Of a DNA stretch of 50,064 bases, positions 15,084 through 24,616 are shown piece by piece; positions within the stretch are counted from its first letter, which is position 1; the number at the start of each line of letters is the position of its first letter. Under the pieces are notes generated by a model, which did no database searches, had not been told where the DNA came from, and saw only the letters and a list, made by a program, of their open reading frames with translations. The translations under genes were made by a program, and so were the position numbers. This DNA comes from Bacteroidales bacterium (GTDB lineage Bacteria > Bacteroidota > Bacteroidia > Bacteroidales > WCHB1-69): NCBI GenBank assembly GCA_017961265.1, contig JAGCXN010000040.1:1-50064 (forward strand), given 5' to 3'.

Positions 15084-16661
15084 TTATAGGTTATACCCTA
15101 ACTTCTCAAAGAGGGCTTTTAGTTCCTGTTTGCTCTCTTCCTCCTGCTGTAGCAAGTCCCGCATCTCGGCTTGTAGTTCGCGCATCTTTGTGTCGAAATC
15201 AATCTGCTCGTCGCGGTTGACAAACTCGATGTATTTGCTCGGCACCAGCGAAAAGCCTTTTTCCGCTATGGTCTGCACTTTTACCGATTGGCAGAACTCC
15301 GGCGTGTCCTTGTAGGTTTGTTCGTAACCCTCCTGCTGCCAGTTGTGGTAGGTGCGGGTCACCGCGTCTCGCGTGTCCGGGTCGAGCTCCACATATTTCT
15401 TCTCAAACGGAATGCCCATCTGACGCAGGTCCATAAAGAGGATTTCGCCTTCGCGGTCGCGGTAGTGCAACTCTCGGCCGTTTTTGGTCACCACGCGTGC
15501 CTTCTTGGTGTTGTTCAATATCCACAATGTTACACTTATGTCGGTGGAATAGAATAGGTTACGTGGCAGGATGAGGATGGTCTCCACCTTGTCGTTTTCG
15601 ATAAGTTTGCGACGGATGGCCAGCTCGGTGCCGTCGGCACTCAACGCGCCGTTGGCCAGCAGGAAGCCTGCCATGCCGTTGGTGGAGAGTTTGGAGAGGA
15701 TGTTCAAAATCCAGCCGTAGTTGGCGTTGCTGGTGGGCGGGGTGTCGTAGCCGCGCCAGCGCACATCGTCGGCCAGCTCGTTCTCCTCGCGCCACGCCTT
15801 TTGGTTGAACGGCGGATTGGCCATGATATAGTCGGCCTTCAGGTCCTTGTGCTGGTCGTTGTGGAAGGTGTCGCCCTGCCTTATGTCGGCGGATATGCCG
15901 CGGATGGCGAGGTTCATGCGCGCCAGCTTGAAAGTGGTGTTGGTGTTCTCCTGTCCGTACACGCTCACGTTTTTCTGGTTGCCGTGGTGGGCTTTCACGA
16001 ACTTCATCGACTGCACAAACATGCCGCCCGAGCCGCAGCAGGGGTCGTAGATTTTGCCGTCGTAGGGCTCGATCATTTCGGCAATAAGGTTCACCACCGA
16101 CTTCGGCGTGTAGTATTCGCCCTTGCCCTTGCCTTCGGCGATGGCGAACTTGCCCAGAAAATACTCGTACACCCGTCCGATAAGGTCGTTTTCGGCATCT
16201 CCCACCGTGTCGAGTTTGTTGATCTCGTCAAGCAACGAAGCGAATTTGGTGCGGTCGAGTCCGAGGTTGGAGTAGTAGTTGTTGGGCAAAGCACCCGCCA
16301 GCTGTTTGTTTTTTTTCTCAATATTGGAAAGCGCATCGTCAATGATCTGGAAGATGTTGGGTTGTTTGGCGTTTTCCATGATGTACGACCAGCGGCACTC
16401 CTCAGGCAGGTAGAACACATTCTCCGCCGTGTAGAACTCCACCGTATCGACATACTCTTTCAGTCCCTGGTCCATCAGTTCCTGTTTGCGCTGTTCGAAG
16501 CGGTCGCCGGCATACTTGAGGAAGATGAGCGACAGCACAACGTGCTTGTATTCGGCAGGCTCCACGGCTCCACGCAGTTTGTTGGCCGACTCCCACAGGG
16601 CCGCTTCCATCGTTTTGCTGGGCTTTTGTTTGGGTTGGGTATTTGTTTTAGGCATAGTCAT
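15084..16661 (-). CDS. hsdM: Type I restriction-modification methyltransferase HsdM
   Basis: This 525-residue protein is an N6-adenine DNA methyltransferase. The N-terminal helical domain (ALWESANKLRGAVEPAEYKH) is the usual HsdM start. The SAM-binding motif is DPCCGSGGM at 206-214 and the catalytic motif NPPF is at 282-285. Together with HsdS it methylates the recognition site and forms the core of the restriction complex. It is the first gene of the minus-strand island, with a TACTTTTG box just upstream. An alternative ATG two codons downstream is possible. The C-terminus (LQAEMRDLLQQEEESKQELK) is a helix expected to pack on HsdS. The gene is GC-moderate and intact. Confidence 0.96.
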   Translation of the reverse strand: MTMPKTNTQPKQKPSKTMEAALWESANKLRGAVEPAEYKHVVLSLIFLKYAGDRFEQRKQELMDQGLKEYVDTVEFYTAENVFYLPEECRWSYIMENAKQPNIFQIIDDALSNIEKKNKQLAGALPNNYYSNLGLDRTKFASLLDEINKLDTVGDAENDLIGRVYEYFLGKFAIAEGKGKGEYYTPKSVVNLIAEMIEPYDGKIYDPCCGSGGMFVQSMKFVKAHHGNQKNVSVYGQENTNTTFKLARMNLAIRGISADIRQGDTFHNDQHKDLKADYIMANPPFNQKAWREENELADDVRWRGYDTPPTSNANYGWILNILSKLSTNGMAGFLLANGALSADGTELAIRRKLIENDKVETILILPRNLFYSTDISVTLWILNNTKKARVVTKNGRELHYRDREGEILFMDLRQMGIPFEKKYVELDPDTRDAVTRTYHNWQQEGYEQTYKDTPEFCQSVKVQTIAEKGFSLVPSKYIEFVNRDEQIDFDTKMRELQAEMRDLLQQEEESKQELKALFEKLGYNL

Positions 16662-16674
16662 GAATTAAAAGCTG

Positions 16675-16682
16675 CAAAAGTA
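16675..16682 (-). promoter_or_regulatory. -7 box for the restriction operon
   Basis: On the minus strand this reads TACTTTTG, followed by CAGC, 14 bp before the hsdM start codon. It fits TAnnTTTG. A correctly spaced -33 TTTG was not found. This is the only good candidate promoter for the whole island upstream of hsdM. Confidence 0.5.
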
Positions 16683-16769
16683 CCATTTTTTTCCGACAAA
16701 CTTTCCTCCCCCCATGAAACAATTTCCGCAATAAAACGTTATACGATTGTCTTTTTATAATATTGTAGA

Positions 16770-17801
16770 ATGCATTTTACCAGATATACCCTTTTGTGTG
16801 CTGCGGTTGTGTCGGTTCTGCTTGCGTCGTGTAGCCGGCAGCAACGGACCAAACACAAGATTGAGCCAATACCTGTTACCGTCACGGTGATTTCAGAGAC
16901 GCAAGAGTCTGTGTCACAGAATTATGTGGGAACAGTGGAGGCTGTCTCCTCCTCCGTCCTCAGCTTTGTCGTCCCCGGCAACGTGACGAACGTCTATGTC
17001 AAGAACGGCCAGAAGGTGGCGCAAGGCACCCTCCTTGCCGAAATCGACGCCACCTCCTACAACGACAGCTACGCCGCCGCACAGGCCACCCTCCGCCAGG
17101 CACAGGACGGCTATGACCGCCTGAAACAGCTGCACGACAAAGGCAGCATCACCGAGGTGCAGTGGGTGGAGATCCAGACCAAGCTGGAACAGGCCAAATC
17201 GTCGGAGGCGCTCGCCCGCAAAAATCTAGAAAACTGTAAGTTATACGCACCGTTCGCCGGCGTGGTTGGGAAAACCGACATCGCGCTCGGCATGAATACC
17301 CTGCCCGGAATGTCGGCCCTCACCCTGCTGAAAATCGACCAAGTGGAGGTACGCTTCCCCGTGCCGGAAAACGTGATTTCCGACATCCGCATCGGGCAGC
17401 CCGTCCGCATCTCCGTCTCCGCCCTCGGCAACCGCGTTTGCGAAGGCCGTGTCGGGGGCAAGGGCGTGGTGGCCAACCCGCTGTCGCACAACTACGAAGT
17501 GACCGTCCCTGTCGTCAACCGCACGCAGGACCTGATGCCCGGCATGGTGTGCAACGTGCAGCTCGCCTCCGCCGACAGTACCCGCAACATCGTGCTGCCG
17601 AACCAGACGGTGAAGGTGGCACCCGACGGCGAACATTACGTATGGGTGGTGCGCAACGGCCGCGCCGTCCAACGCCCCGTGGTGACCGGCGGCCTCGCCC
17701 AGAAGGGCATCATCGTCGTCTCGGGCCTCTGCGCCGGCGACTCCGTCATCACCCGCGGCGAACAGAAAGTGAGTACCGGTATGGAAGTTGTCGTTCAATA
17801 G
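16770..17801 (+). CDS. RND efflux periplasmic adaptor lipoprotein
   Basis: A 343-residue membrane fusion protein linking an inner-membrane RND pump to an outer-membrane channel. It has a lipoprotein signal peptide with lipobox LASC (Cys21). The biotinyl-lipoyl half-motif follows (VVPGNVTNVYVKNGQKVAQGT), then a coiled hairpin (about 85-145), the second lipoyl half (YAPFAGVVGKTDI), a beta-barrel domain and a membrane-proximal domain ending GEQKVSTGMEVVVQ. It is the first gene of a four-gene plus-strand operon; the pump starts 3 bp after its stop. It diverges from hsdM with 108 bp between start codons. Substrates cannot be predicted; the family handles drugs, bile salts and detergents. Confidence 0.93.
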   Translation: MHFTRYTLLCAAVVSVLLASCSRQQRTKHKIEPIPVTVTVISETQESVSQNYVGTVEAVSSSVLSFVVPGNVTNVYVKNGQKVAQGTLLAEIDATSYNDSYAAAQATLRQAQDGYDRLKQLHDKGSITEVQWVEIQTKLEQAKSSEALARKNLENCKLYAPFAGVVGKTDIALGMNTLPGMSALTLLKIDQVEVRFPVPENVISDIRIGQPVRISVSALGNRVCEGRVGGKGVVANPLSHNYEVTVPVVNRTQDLMPGMVCNVQLASADSTRNIVLPNQTVKVAPDGEHYVWVVRNGRAVQRPVVTGGLAQKGIIVVSGLCAGDSVITRGEQKVSTGMEVVVQ

Positions 17802-17804
17802 GTT

Positions 17805-20800
17805 ATGGAAAAGTCCGTGATTAGAAGGATCGTCGAGTTCTCCGTCAAGAACAAGTCCATCATCATCCTGATTGTGGCCTTCCTTGTTCTGTTCGGCATC
17901 TACGCCCTTATTAAGATGCCGAAGCAGGAGTTCCCCGTCTTTTCCATCCGTCAGGGACTGGTGGTGGGAGTATATCCCGGCGCCACCTCCGAACAGGTGG
18001 AGGAGCAGCTGACCGTCCCCCTCGAAGAGTTCCTTTTCAGCTACAAGGAGGTAAAAAAGGATATGACGTACTCCGTCACTTCCGACGGGATGGTGGTGGT
18101 GTATGTGCAGCTGGACGCGGAGGTGGTGAAGTCGGACGACGAGTTCTGGTCGAAGTTCCGGCACGACCTGACGATGTTCAAGAGCACCGTCCCGAGCGGC
18201 GTGGCGGCCATCGTCACCAGCAACGACTTCGGAAGCACCTCGGCCCTGCTGATTTCCATCGAATCCAAAGAGAAAACCTACCGTGAGCTGGAAGGCTACC
18301 TTTCCGACTTGGAGAACCGTCTCCGCGCCGTGCCTTCCGTCTCCAACCTGCGCCGCTACGGTGTTCAGAACGAACAGATTAGCGTCTATATCGACAAGAA
18401 AAAGCTGATTGAGTACGGCGTGGATCTGACCTCGCTGTACGCCACCTTGTACGCCCAGAACTTCACCACCGTGAGCGGCAGTTTTGAGGATGAAGACGGA
18501 CTAATTCCCTTCCACGTTTCAGAAACCTACGCTTCGGAAAATGATGTGGCAGAGCAGATTATCTACGTCGATCCGTCCGGAAGCATCATCCGCCTGAAGG
18601 ATGTCGCCCGTATCGTACGCGAATATCCCGAGGCCTCCAGCTACATCGCCAACGGCGACAAGAAGTGCGTGATGCTCTCCATCGAAATGCTCGACGGCAA
18701 CAACATCGTGGAGTACGGCAAGGAGGTGAAGGCGGTTTTGGATAAGTTTGAAGAGACACTTCCAGAGGAGGTTACGGTGTTCCGCGTCGCCGACCAAGCG
18801 GAAGTGGTCTCCCATTCGGTCAATATGTTCCTGCGCGAAATGCTCATCGCCATCATCACCGTTATTCTGGTGATTTTGCTGATGCAGCCGATGCGCGTCG
18901 CCAGCATCTCCGCCATGACCATCCCCATCACGATGTTTATCTCGTTGGGAATTCTTTATCTTCTTAAAATAGAGATAAATACAGTAACATTGGCCGCCCT
19001 TCTGGTCGTGCTCGGCATCATCGTGGACGACTCCGTGGTGGTCATCGACAACTATGTTGAAAAACTTGACCACGGCGTGCCCCGGATGGAGGCCACGTTG
19101 TCGAGCGGCACCGAGCTGTTCAAGTCGGTACTGTCTGCTACACTGGCCATTACGATTACTTTCTATCCGTTGCTGTTCACCTGCACCGGTCTGTTCGGGG
19201 AGTTCCTCGGAAGCTTTCCCGGCACCATCACCGTCACGCTGTTCACCTCCCTGCTGATTGCCCTGCTATTCATCCCGTTTGTGCAATATGGCTTTATCAA
19301 AAAAGGCTTCCATCAGGCGGGCGAAGAAAAGAAGTTCAATATTTCGGACAAGATTCAGGTGGGTTACGACAAGCTGATACACTTGGCTTTACGTTTCCCG
19401 AAGATGACGGTGTTGATTGCAGTGCTGGCCGTGGCGACGGGCTGTTTGGTGTTCATCCATCTTCCGCAAAAGATGATGCCGGTGACGGAACGTAACCAGT
19501 TTGTGGTGGAGATATACTTGCCGGCAGGTTCGCCGCTTTCCCGTACTGAAATGGTGGCCAATGAGGTCGCCGACATCCTCCGCAGCGACAAGCGCATCCA
19601 TAACGTCACCTCGTTCATCGGGACCTCCGCGCCCCGCTTTCACATGTGCTACGCACCGAAGTTCCCGTCGAAACAGATTGCCCAGCTGATCGTTACGACC
19701 TCATCCGAGGAGATGACGAACAAGCTGCTCGATGAGTATGAGGACAACTACATCAACAAGTACCCCGAAGCGTACGTCCGTTTCAAGCAGCTGGACTATG
19801 TGATGACGGCCTACCCGATAGAGATTGACCTCAAGGGCGATGACCGTGCAGCGGTGACGAAGGTGCAACGGCAGCTGGTAGATGAGCTCCGGAAGCGCAA
19901 CGACCTGCTGATGGTGACTTCGACCAACGACCAGATGTGTCCCGGAATATCGGTGAATATCAATAATCTGGAAGCCAACCGGCTGGGTGTGACGAAGCCG
20001 ATGGTGATGACCAACCTTGCGTTCGAGTACGGCAGCGGCTTGCCCGTCACCACTATTTGGGAGCATGACTACCCCGTGAAGGTGGTGCTCCGCTCCGACC
20101 GCGACTCGATGGGTAATTTCTCCAATATCTCCGACCAGTACATCTCCTCGATGAGCGGCAGGTCCGTCCCGTTGCGACAGTTCGCTACCTTGGAGGACGA
20201 CTACTCCCCGTCGCAGATTTACCACAAGAACGGCGTCTATACCGTTACGGTTCAGGCCGATGTGAAGCGGAATGTGAACATCACCGGCACCACCAAGGAT
20301 ATTGACAAGATGTTGGCGAAGCTGGATATTCCCGACGGTGTGAACGTGCACTGGGGCGGTAGCCGTATGCAGGATGATATTCTTATGCCACAGATTTTCA
20401 AAGGGTTGGCGTTTTCCGTACTGATCATTTTTGTCATCTTGGTCTTCCATTTCCGCAACATCAAGTTGGCGGTGCTGATTCTTTCTGCCACCACGCTTTC
20501 GATTTTCGGCGCGGCGTTGGGCATCCAGATCATGGGGATGGAATACACGCTGACTTCCGTCCTCGGGCTGGTGGCACTGATGGGTATCATCGTTCGCAAC
20601 GGCATCATCATGTACGACTATGCGGAGATGCTGCGGCACAAGGAGGGAAAGAGTGCCTACGAGGCGGCATTGGAGGCGGGCAAGCGCCGTATGCGCCCGA
20701 TCTTCTTGACGAGTGCCGCCGCCTCAATGGGGGTGGTTCCGATGATTATCAGCCACAGCGCCCTTTGGTCGCCGATGGGCGTGGTCATCTGCTTCGGCAC

Positions 20801-20864
20801 GTGGATCTCGATGCTGTTCGTGGTGACGGTTCTGCCGGTTTTGTATCATCTGACGAATAAATAG
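17805..20864 (+). CDS. RND-family efflux pump (AcrB-like, HAE1 group)
   Basis: The 1019-residue protein shows the duplicated RND architecture. TM1 is near residues 17-34, followed by a large periplasmic loop. TM2-TM6 contain the proton-relay segment GIIVDDSVVVIDN with the paired aspartates of TM4. A second periplasmic loop and TM7-TM12 complete the fold, ending in LFVVTVLPVLYHLTNK. It exports small amphiphiles using the proton gradient and works as a trimer with the adaptor encoded upstream and the channel encoded downstream. Spacing to the adaptor is 3 bp and to the next gene 3 bp, so the four genes are very likely co-transcribed. Length and motifs are normal. Confidence 0.95.
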   Translation: MEKSVIRRIVEFSVKNKSIIILIVAFLVLFGIYALIKMPKQEFPVFSIRQGLVVGVYPGATSEQVEEQLTVPLEEFLFSYKEVKKDMTYSVTSDGMVVVYVQLDAEVVKSDDEFWSKFRHDLTMFKSTVPSGVAAIVTSNDFGSTSALLISIESKEKTYRELEGYLSDLENRLRAVPSVSNLRRYGVQNEQISVYIDKKKLIEYGVDLTSLYATLYAQNFTTVSGSFEDEDGLIPFHVSETYASENDVAEQIIYVDPSGSIIRLKDVARIVREYPEASSYIANGDKKCVMLSIEMLDGNNIVEYGKEVKAVLDKFEETLPEEVTVFRVADQAEVVSHSVNMFLREMLIAIITVILVILLMQPMRVASISAMTIPITMFISLGILYLLKIEINTVTLAALLVVLGIIVDDSVVVIDNYVEKLDHGVPRMEATLSSGTELFKSVLSATLAITITFYPLLFTCTGLFGEFLGSFPGTITVTLFTSLLIALLFIPFVQYGFIKKGFHQAGEEKKFNISDKIQVGYDKLIHLALRFPKMTVLIAVLAVATGCLVFIHLPQKMMPVTERNQFVVEIYLPAGSPLSRTEMVANEVADILRSDKRIHNVTSFIGTSAPRFHMCYAPKFPSKQIAQLIVTTSSEEMTNKLLDEYEDNYINKYPEAYVRFKQLDYVMTAYPIEIDLKGDDRAAVTKVQRQLVDELRKRNDLLMVTSTNDQMCPGISVNINNLEANRLGVTKPMVMTNLAFEYGSGLPVTTIWEHDYPVKVVLRSDRDSMGNFSNISDQYISSMSGRSVPLRQFATLEDDYSPSQIYHKNGVYTVTVQADVKRNVNITGTTKDIDKMLAKLDIPDGVNVHWGGSRMQDDILMPQIFKGLAFSVLIIFVILVFHFRNIKLAVLILSATTLSIFGAALGIQIMGMEYTLTSVLGLVALMGIIVRNGIIMYDYAEMLRHKEGKSAYEAALEAGKRRMRPIFLTSAAASMGVVPMIISHSALWSPMGVVICFGTWISMLFVVTVLPVLYHLTNK

Positions 20865-20867
20865 TTT

Positions 20868-21515
20868 ATGAGAAGTAACCGCACATTCCGAATCCTGCTT
20901 TCCCTGTTTGTGGCGATGGTGCTGACAACTCTGTTTACCGCCTGCGGTGACGGGTTGCACAATGGTGACTTGGTTTTCGTTTGTGCCGACACCACGGGGA
21001 TGGATGCCGCGATTTCGGAGGCGACCGCTGATGATAACGCTGTGAATTACAGCCATGTCGGTATTATTGAATGTACAAAAGAGGGTGCATTCGTGATTGA
21101 TGCAACACCAAAATATGGTGTGAGTCGCCATTCTCTTCGGGAATTTAGAGCAGAGAACGGGGAATTGCATTATTATCGTGTGAAAGGATATAACAATGGA
21201 AATGAGTGGGTTGTAAATGCGAAACGCTATATGGGGCGTCCGTACGACTTTTACTTTCTGCCTGATAATGATAAGTTCTATTGCAGTGAGCTGGTGGAAA
21301 AATGTTATGTCGCTTCGGACGGCACTCCGATTTTTAACCCCCAGCCGATGAATTTCCAGTCGCCCGACGGCACGATTCCGGAATACTGGGTGAATCTGTT
21401 CGATTCCCTTGGAGTGGAAGTCCCGCAGGGCGTTCCAGGCACCAACCCGAACGATTTGGCGAAGACGGCGGGAGTGGAAAGGTTGGATGATCCTTTTAAA
21501 AGAACAGGAAAATGA
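20868..21515 (+). CDS. YiiX-like lipoprotein, permuted NlpC/P60-type cysteine hydrolase
   Basis: This 215-residue protein has a signal peptide ending in a lipobox-like FTAC (near residue 25), so it is probably a lipoprotein. The mature part matches the YiiX/YaeF group of permuted papain-like hydrolases: NGDLVFV entry strand, SHVGIIE with the candidate catalytic His, YDFYFLPDNDKFYCSELV with the candidate Cys, and a C-terminal NPNDLAKT block. Such enzymes are thought to cut amide or ester bonds in peptides or lipids; the substrate is not known. Its position is unusual. It lies 3 bp after the RND pump and overlaps the TolC-type gene by 4 bp (ATGA), which makes translational coupling with the efflux machine likely. 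It may trim wall or lipid material at the pump, but that is inference. Confidence 0.8.
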   Translation: MRSNRTFRILLSLFVAMVLTTLFTACGDGLHNGDLVFVCADTTGMDAAISEATADDNAVNYSHVGIIECTKEGAFVIDATPKYGVSRHSLREFRAENGELHYYRVKGYNNGNEWVVNAKRYMGRPYDFYFLPDNDKFYCSELVEKCYVASDGTPIFNPQPMNFQSPDGTIPEYWVNLFDSLGVEVPQGVPGTNPNDLAKTAGVERLDDPFKRTGK

Positions 21516-22861
21516 TGTATAGGAAAAAGTATATTCTGCTTCTGGCTCTCCTTTTGGCGGGAGTGCTTTCAACGAAGGCGCAGACGGTCTATACCCTCGA
21601 CAGTTGCAAGGCGATGGCCAGCCGCGACAATCTTATAGTTCAGAACAAACGGTTGGCAGTGGAAGCGGCACGACAGCAGAAAATGGAGGTTTTCACCAAG
21701 TTCTTCCCGACCGTTTCGGCGATGGGTGCGGGCTTCTGGCTCACCAACCCGATGATAGACATGGACTACGATTTGGGGAAACTGCAACTCCCGATGTTTT
21801 CGCCCATCATGATCTCCATAGACCTCCCGTCCATTCCGATGCAGATGATCAATGGCGGCATTATGGGCGGTGTGACGGCGGTGCAGCCCTTGTTTGCGGG
21901 ACTCCGTATCGTGCGGGGCAACCAGTTGGCGAAGCTGGGCTATGAAGCCACAAGGCTGCAACTGAAAATGTCGGAAGACGAAGTGGCCATTCAGGTGGAA
22001 ACCTACTTCTGGAAAATCGTCACCCTCAAGGAGAAACAGAAAATGCTGGAGGCGTTGGACCACCAGCTGTCGCACATTGCCGAGGATGCCGATGCGGCCG
22101 TTGCCGCGGGGGTCATCAAACCTAGCGACAAGCTGCAGGTGGAACTGAAACGGCAGGAGCTGGAAAGCGGCCGCATCAAGGTGGCGAACGGCATCCGGGT
22201 CTGCAAGATGATGCTGCGCCAGTACGCCCGCATCCCCGAACGGGACTTCGACATCCAATACGACACGCTCCTGCTGCCCGACAGCCCCGAAAACTACTAC
22301 ATGGAATCAACGGCAGCGGTCGGACTCCGCACGGAGTCGCAGCTGCTGGATATGCAGGTGAAAGCCGCCGAGCTACAGACACAGATGGAAATCGGGAAGC
22401 ACCTTCCGCAGGTTGCGGTTGGTGCTGGCTACTCCGCCTACCTGATGGATGTCAACGAATACAACACCTCCTCCAACCATTTCGGCATGGTGTTTGGCAC
22501 CGTCACCGTGCCTATCAGCGACTGGTGGGGTGGGGGACACGCCATCAAAAGGTGCCGCATCAACGAGCAGATGGCACGCAACGAACGCGAACAGAATATG
22601 CAACTCCTTGAAATCCAAACCGAACAGACTTGGAATGAACTTTACGAAGCCTACCAGCAGTTGCTGATTGCCCAACAGTCAGTCCGCCTTGCCGAAGAGA
22701 ACCTGCGGCTGCAAAACGACTACTATGAGGCGGGTACTGCCACCCTTTCCGACCTGCTTAACGCGCAGTCGCAGCTACAGCAAAGTGCCGATAGTTTTAC
22801 CGAAGCCTACTCCGATTATCAGCTGAAGCTGAGCAGTTACCTGAAAAGGTCGGGACGGTAA
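21512..22861 (+). CDS. TolC-family outer-membrane efflux channel
   Basis: A 449-residue protein with a signal peptide (KKYILLLALLLAGVLSTKAQ) and the duplicated TolC repeat pattern. Long helices occur around 40-60, 150-220, 300-340 and 360-440, including EAGTATLSDLLNAQSQLQQS, a classic TolC C-terminal helix. It forms the outer-membrane duct for the RND pump encoded two genes upstream. The start ATG at 21512 overlaps the preceding stop (ATGA); an in-frame ATG at 21515 gives MYRKKY and is equally possible. It closes the operon and converges on the DUF4139 gene with only 15 bp between stops. Confidence 0.93.
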   Translation: MMYRKKYILLLALLLAGVLSTKAQTVYTLDSCKAMASRDNLIVQNKRLAVEAARQQKMEVFTKFFPTVSAMGAGFWLTNPMIDMDYDLGKLQLPMFSPIMISIDLPSIPMQMINGGIMGGVTAVQPLFAGLRIVRGNQLAKLGYEATRLQLKMSEDEVAIQVETYFWKIVTLKEKQKMLEALDHQLSHIAEDADAAVAAGVIKPSDKLQVELKRQELESGRIKVANGIRVCKMMLRQYARIPERDFDIQYDTLLLPDSPENYYMESTAAVGLRTESQLLDMQVKAAELQTQMEIGKHLPQVAVGAGYSAYLMDVNEYNTSSNHFGMVFGTVTVPISDWWGGGHAIKRCRINEQMARNEREQNMQLLEIQTEQTWNELYEAYQQLLIAQQSVRLAEENLRLQNDYYEAGTATLSDLLNAQSQLQQSADSFTEAYSDYQLKLSSYLKRSGR

Positions 22862-22876
22862 AATCAATGATCCGCT

Positions 22877-24508
22877 TTAGAGGTTGATATTCTTGTCTTT
22901 CGGGTATTTGATGCTGTAGGTGACGATGAAGGTGCGCGTCTCGCCGGCCTTCAAATCCATATCCCACGTTAGCACGCCGAGGTCCGTCTTGTTGTAGGTG
23001 GCAGCAGGCGTGTTCTCGATCAGTTTCACCTCGATGTCCTTGTTGGCTGAGATGGGGTACTGCTCCTTGAGGGTGAACTTCACCTCCTTGGTCTGGTTGT
23101 TTTTCACGGTGATGAGGTACGACTGCGTGACGGTGGTGCTGTTGCCCACATGCTTGGTGCTGCAGAAGTCCATCCTCTTTTCCCGTTTCACGGCAATGCG
23201 CGGGTCGGTGGCGAGGGTGAGGGTGAAGAGACTGTCGGTGTTGTTCGGCTGCAGCAGGCTCTTGCCGACGAAAGTATTGTTGAAGGTGACGGTGACATAG
23301 CCCGGAAGCAGGTTGTGCTTTTGGTAGTCCGAAAGCGTGGCGACGAGGTATGTCTCATCCGACAGCTTCGGCGCACTATAGTACTTGTACTCGGCGGTGA
23401 TGGTATAGTCCTTTAAGTCAATCAGCTGCATCTTCCCGTTTCCCGGAATGTCGTAGGGTACGGCAATGACGTAGTTGACATGCACTTCCTGCTGGTCCAC
23501 CTCCACGTAGTCGTCCATCTTGAGGGGAGCCGTAGCCCTGCTTCCACGGACATCCGTTAGATATCCCTCAGTCGAGGCTACGCCGGCAGTTTCGTAGGTG
23601 ATGGTATTGCTGAGCATATCTGCTTTGTTTGCCCGATAGCTGATGTTTTTCCGGAAGTTGACGAACCACGGCGAAAATACTGGGGCGACGGTGGTTCGGT
23701 TGGGGGTGGCGTTCGACAGGGTAAGGTGCACGTTCTGCCAGTCGAGGCCGGTGCTTTGTTGCACCTGCGCCTTGGAATGCAGCACAACCTTTGCGTCCAT
23801 ATCCTTGATGTTCAAGTCATAACAGGGTGTCCAAGAGGCTGCGTCAGTGAAGTAGGTGATGGTGAAGGTGGTCGTGATGGCTTTCGGCACACTTACGGAA
23901 AGACGGAGGAGGCCGGTGGTCTGCTTCTCCTTGTTCTCATCCTGGTTGACTTGGCTCTGAAGGCGGTTCACAATTTTCTGGAGTTCTGCCACTTTCCGTT
24001 TTGACTGGTCGATGCTTTTTTGCAGAGCCCCCGCTTTCGACTTGTAAAGTTCCATATTGGCGTTGATGTCGGCCACCGATACTTGGTTTTCCTTCGCCTG
24101 CATATTGTTGAGGGTGCCGTCGGTGAGCATTTTCAGTAGGTGGCTATAAACCGTCTGCTCATCCGTAGCCTGTGTCAGCAGTTGCTTGTACTGTTCCAAT
24201 GAGTCCTTGATGCGGGTGATGCGGGCGCCCTCTTCGCGGGTGGTGATGAAGTCGTACGAAAATTCCGTTGCGGAGATTAAGACTCCATTTGCGTTGATTT
24301 TCAAACTATTGATTTCGATAAACGGGCTCAATCCGTCAATGAGAATCTCCTGACTGCCAGCTTTGAGGGTGGCGTTGGCGGTGTGGGTGAGGGCCGCACC
24401 GTTGAGATAGATGGTAGCATCCGTCACGGTGGAGGAAATACGGGTTTGGGCGTTTGCGCCGACCAAAATCATCAAAAGGAAAAGGGTGCAAAAGCTAATT
24501 CGTTTCAT
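22877..24508 (-). CDS. DUF4139/DUF4140 protein (mucoidy inhibitor MuiA-like)
   Basis: This 543-residue protein has a cleavable signal peptide (LFLLMILVGANAQ). Residues about 25-125 match the DUF4140 N-terminal domain (SSTVTDATIYLNGAALTHTA), a coiled coil covers about 100-200, and a DUF4139 beta-rich domain runs to the end (LRLSVSVPKAITTTFTITYF, YTITAEYKYYSAPKLSDETY, GVLTWDMDLKAGETRTFIVT). The family name comes from a distant relative linked to mucoidy. The molecular function is unknown and probably periplasmic or extracellular. It stands alone on the minus strand, 108 bp after sbcC, and has its own leader. Confidence 0.85.
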   Translation of the reverse strand: MKRISFCTLFLLMILVGANAQTRISSTVTDATIYLNGAALTHTANATLKAGSQEILIDGLSPFIEINSLKINANGVLISATEFSYDFITTREEGARITRIKDSLEQYKQLLTQATDEQTVYSHLLKMLTDGTLNNMQAKENQVSVADINANMELYKSKAGALQKSIDQSKRKVAELQKIVNRLQSQVNQDENKEKQTTGLLRLSVSVPKAITTTFTITYFTDAASWTPCYDLNIKDMDAKVVLHSKAQVQQSTGLDWQNVHLTLSNATPNRTTVAPVFSPWFVNFRKNISYRANKADMLSNTITYETAGVASTEGYLTDVRGSRATAPLKMDDYVEVDQQEVHVNYVIAVPYDIPGNGKMQLIDLKDYTITAEYKYYSAPKLSDETYLVATLSDYQKHNLLPGYVTVTFNNTFVGKSLLQPNNTDSLFTLTLATDPRIAVKREKRMDFCSTKHVGNSTTVTQSYLITVKNNQTKEVKFTLKEQYPISANKDIEVKLIENTPAATYNKTDLGVLTWDMDLKAGETRTFIVTYSIKYPKDKNINL

Positions 24509-24616
24509 AATAGTGTATTTTTGATTGGTTATCTCAATAAATGGGCTAAATATGAAACTTGAAAAAATGAAATTTAGTATATCTATCTCCCGTCAGGTCA
24601 AAATAAGATAGGTCAT

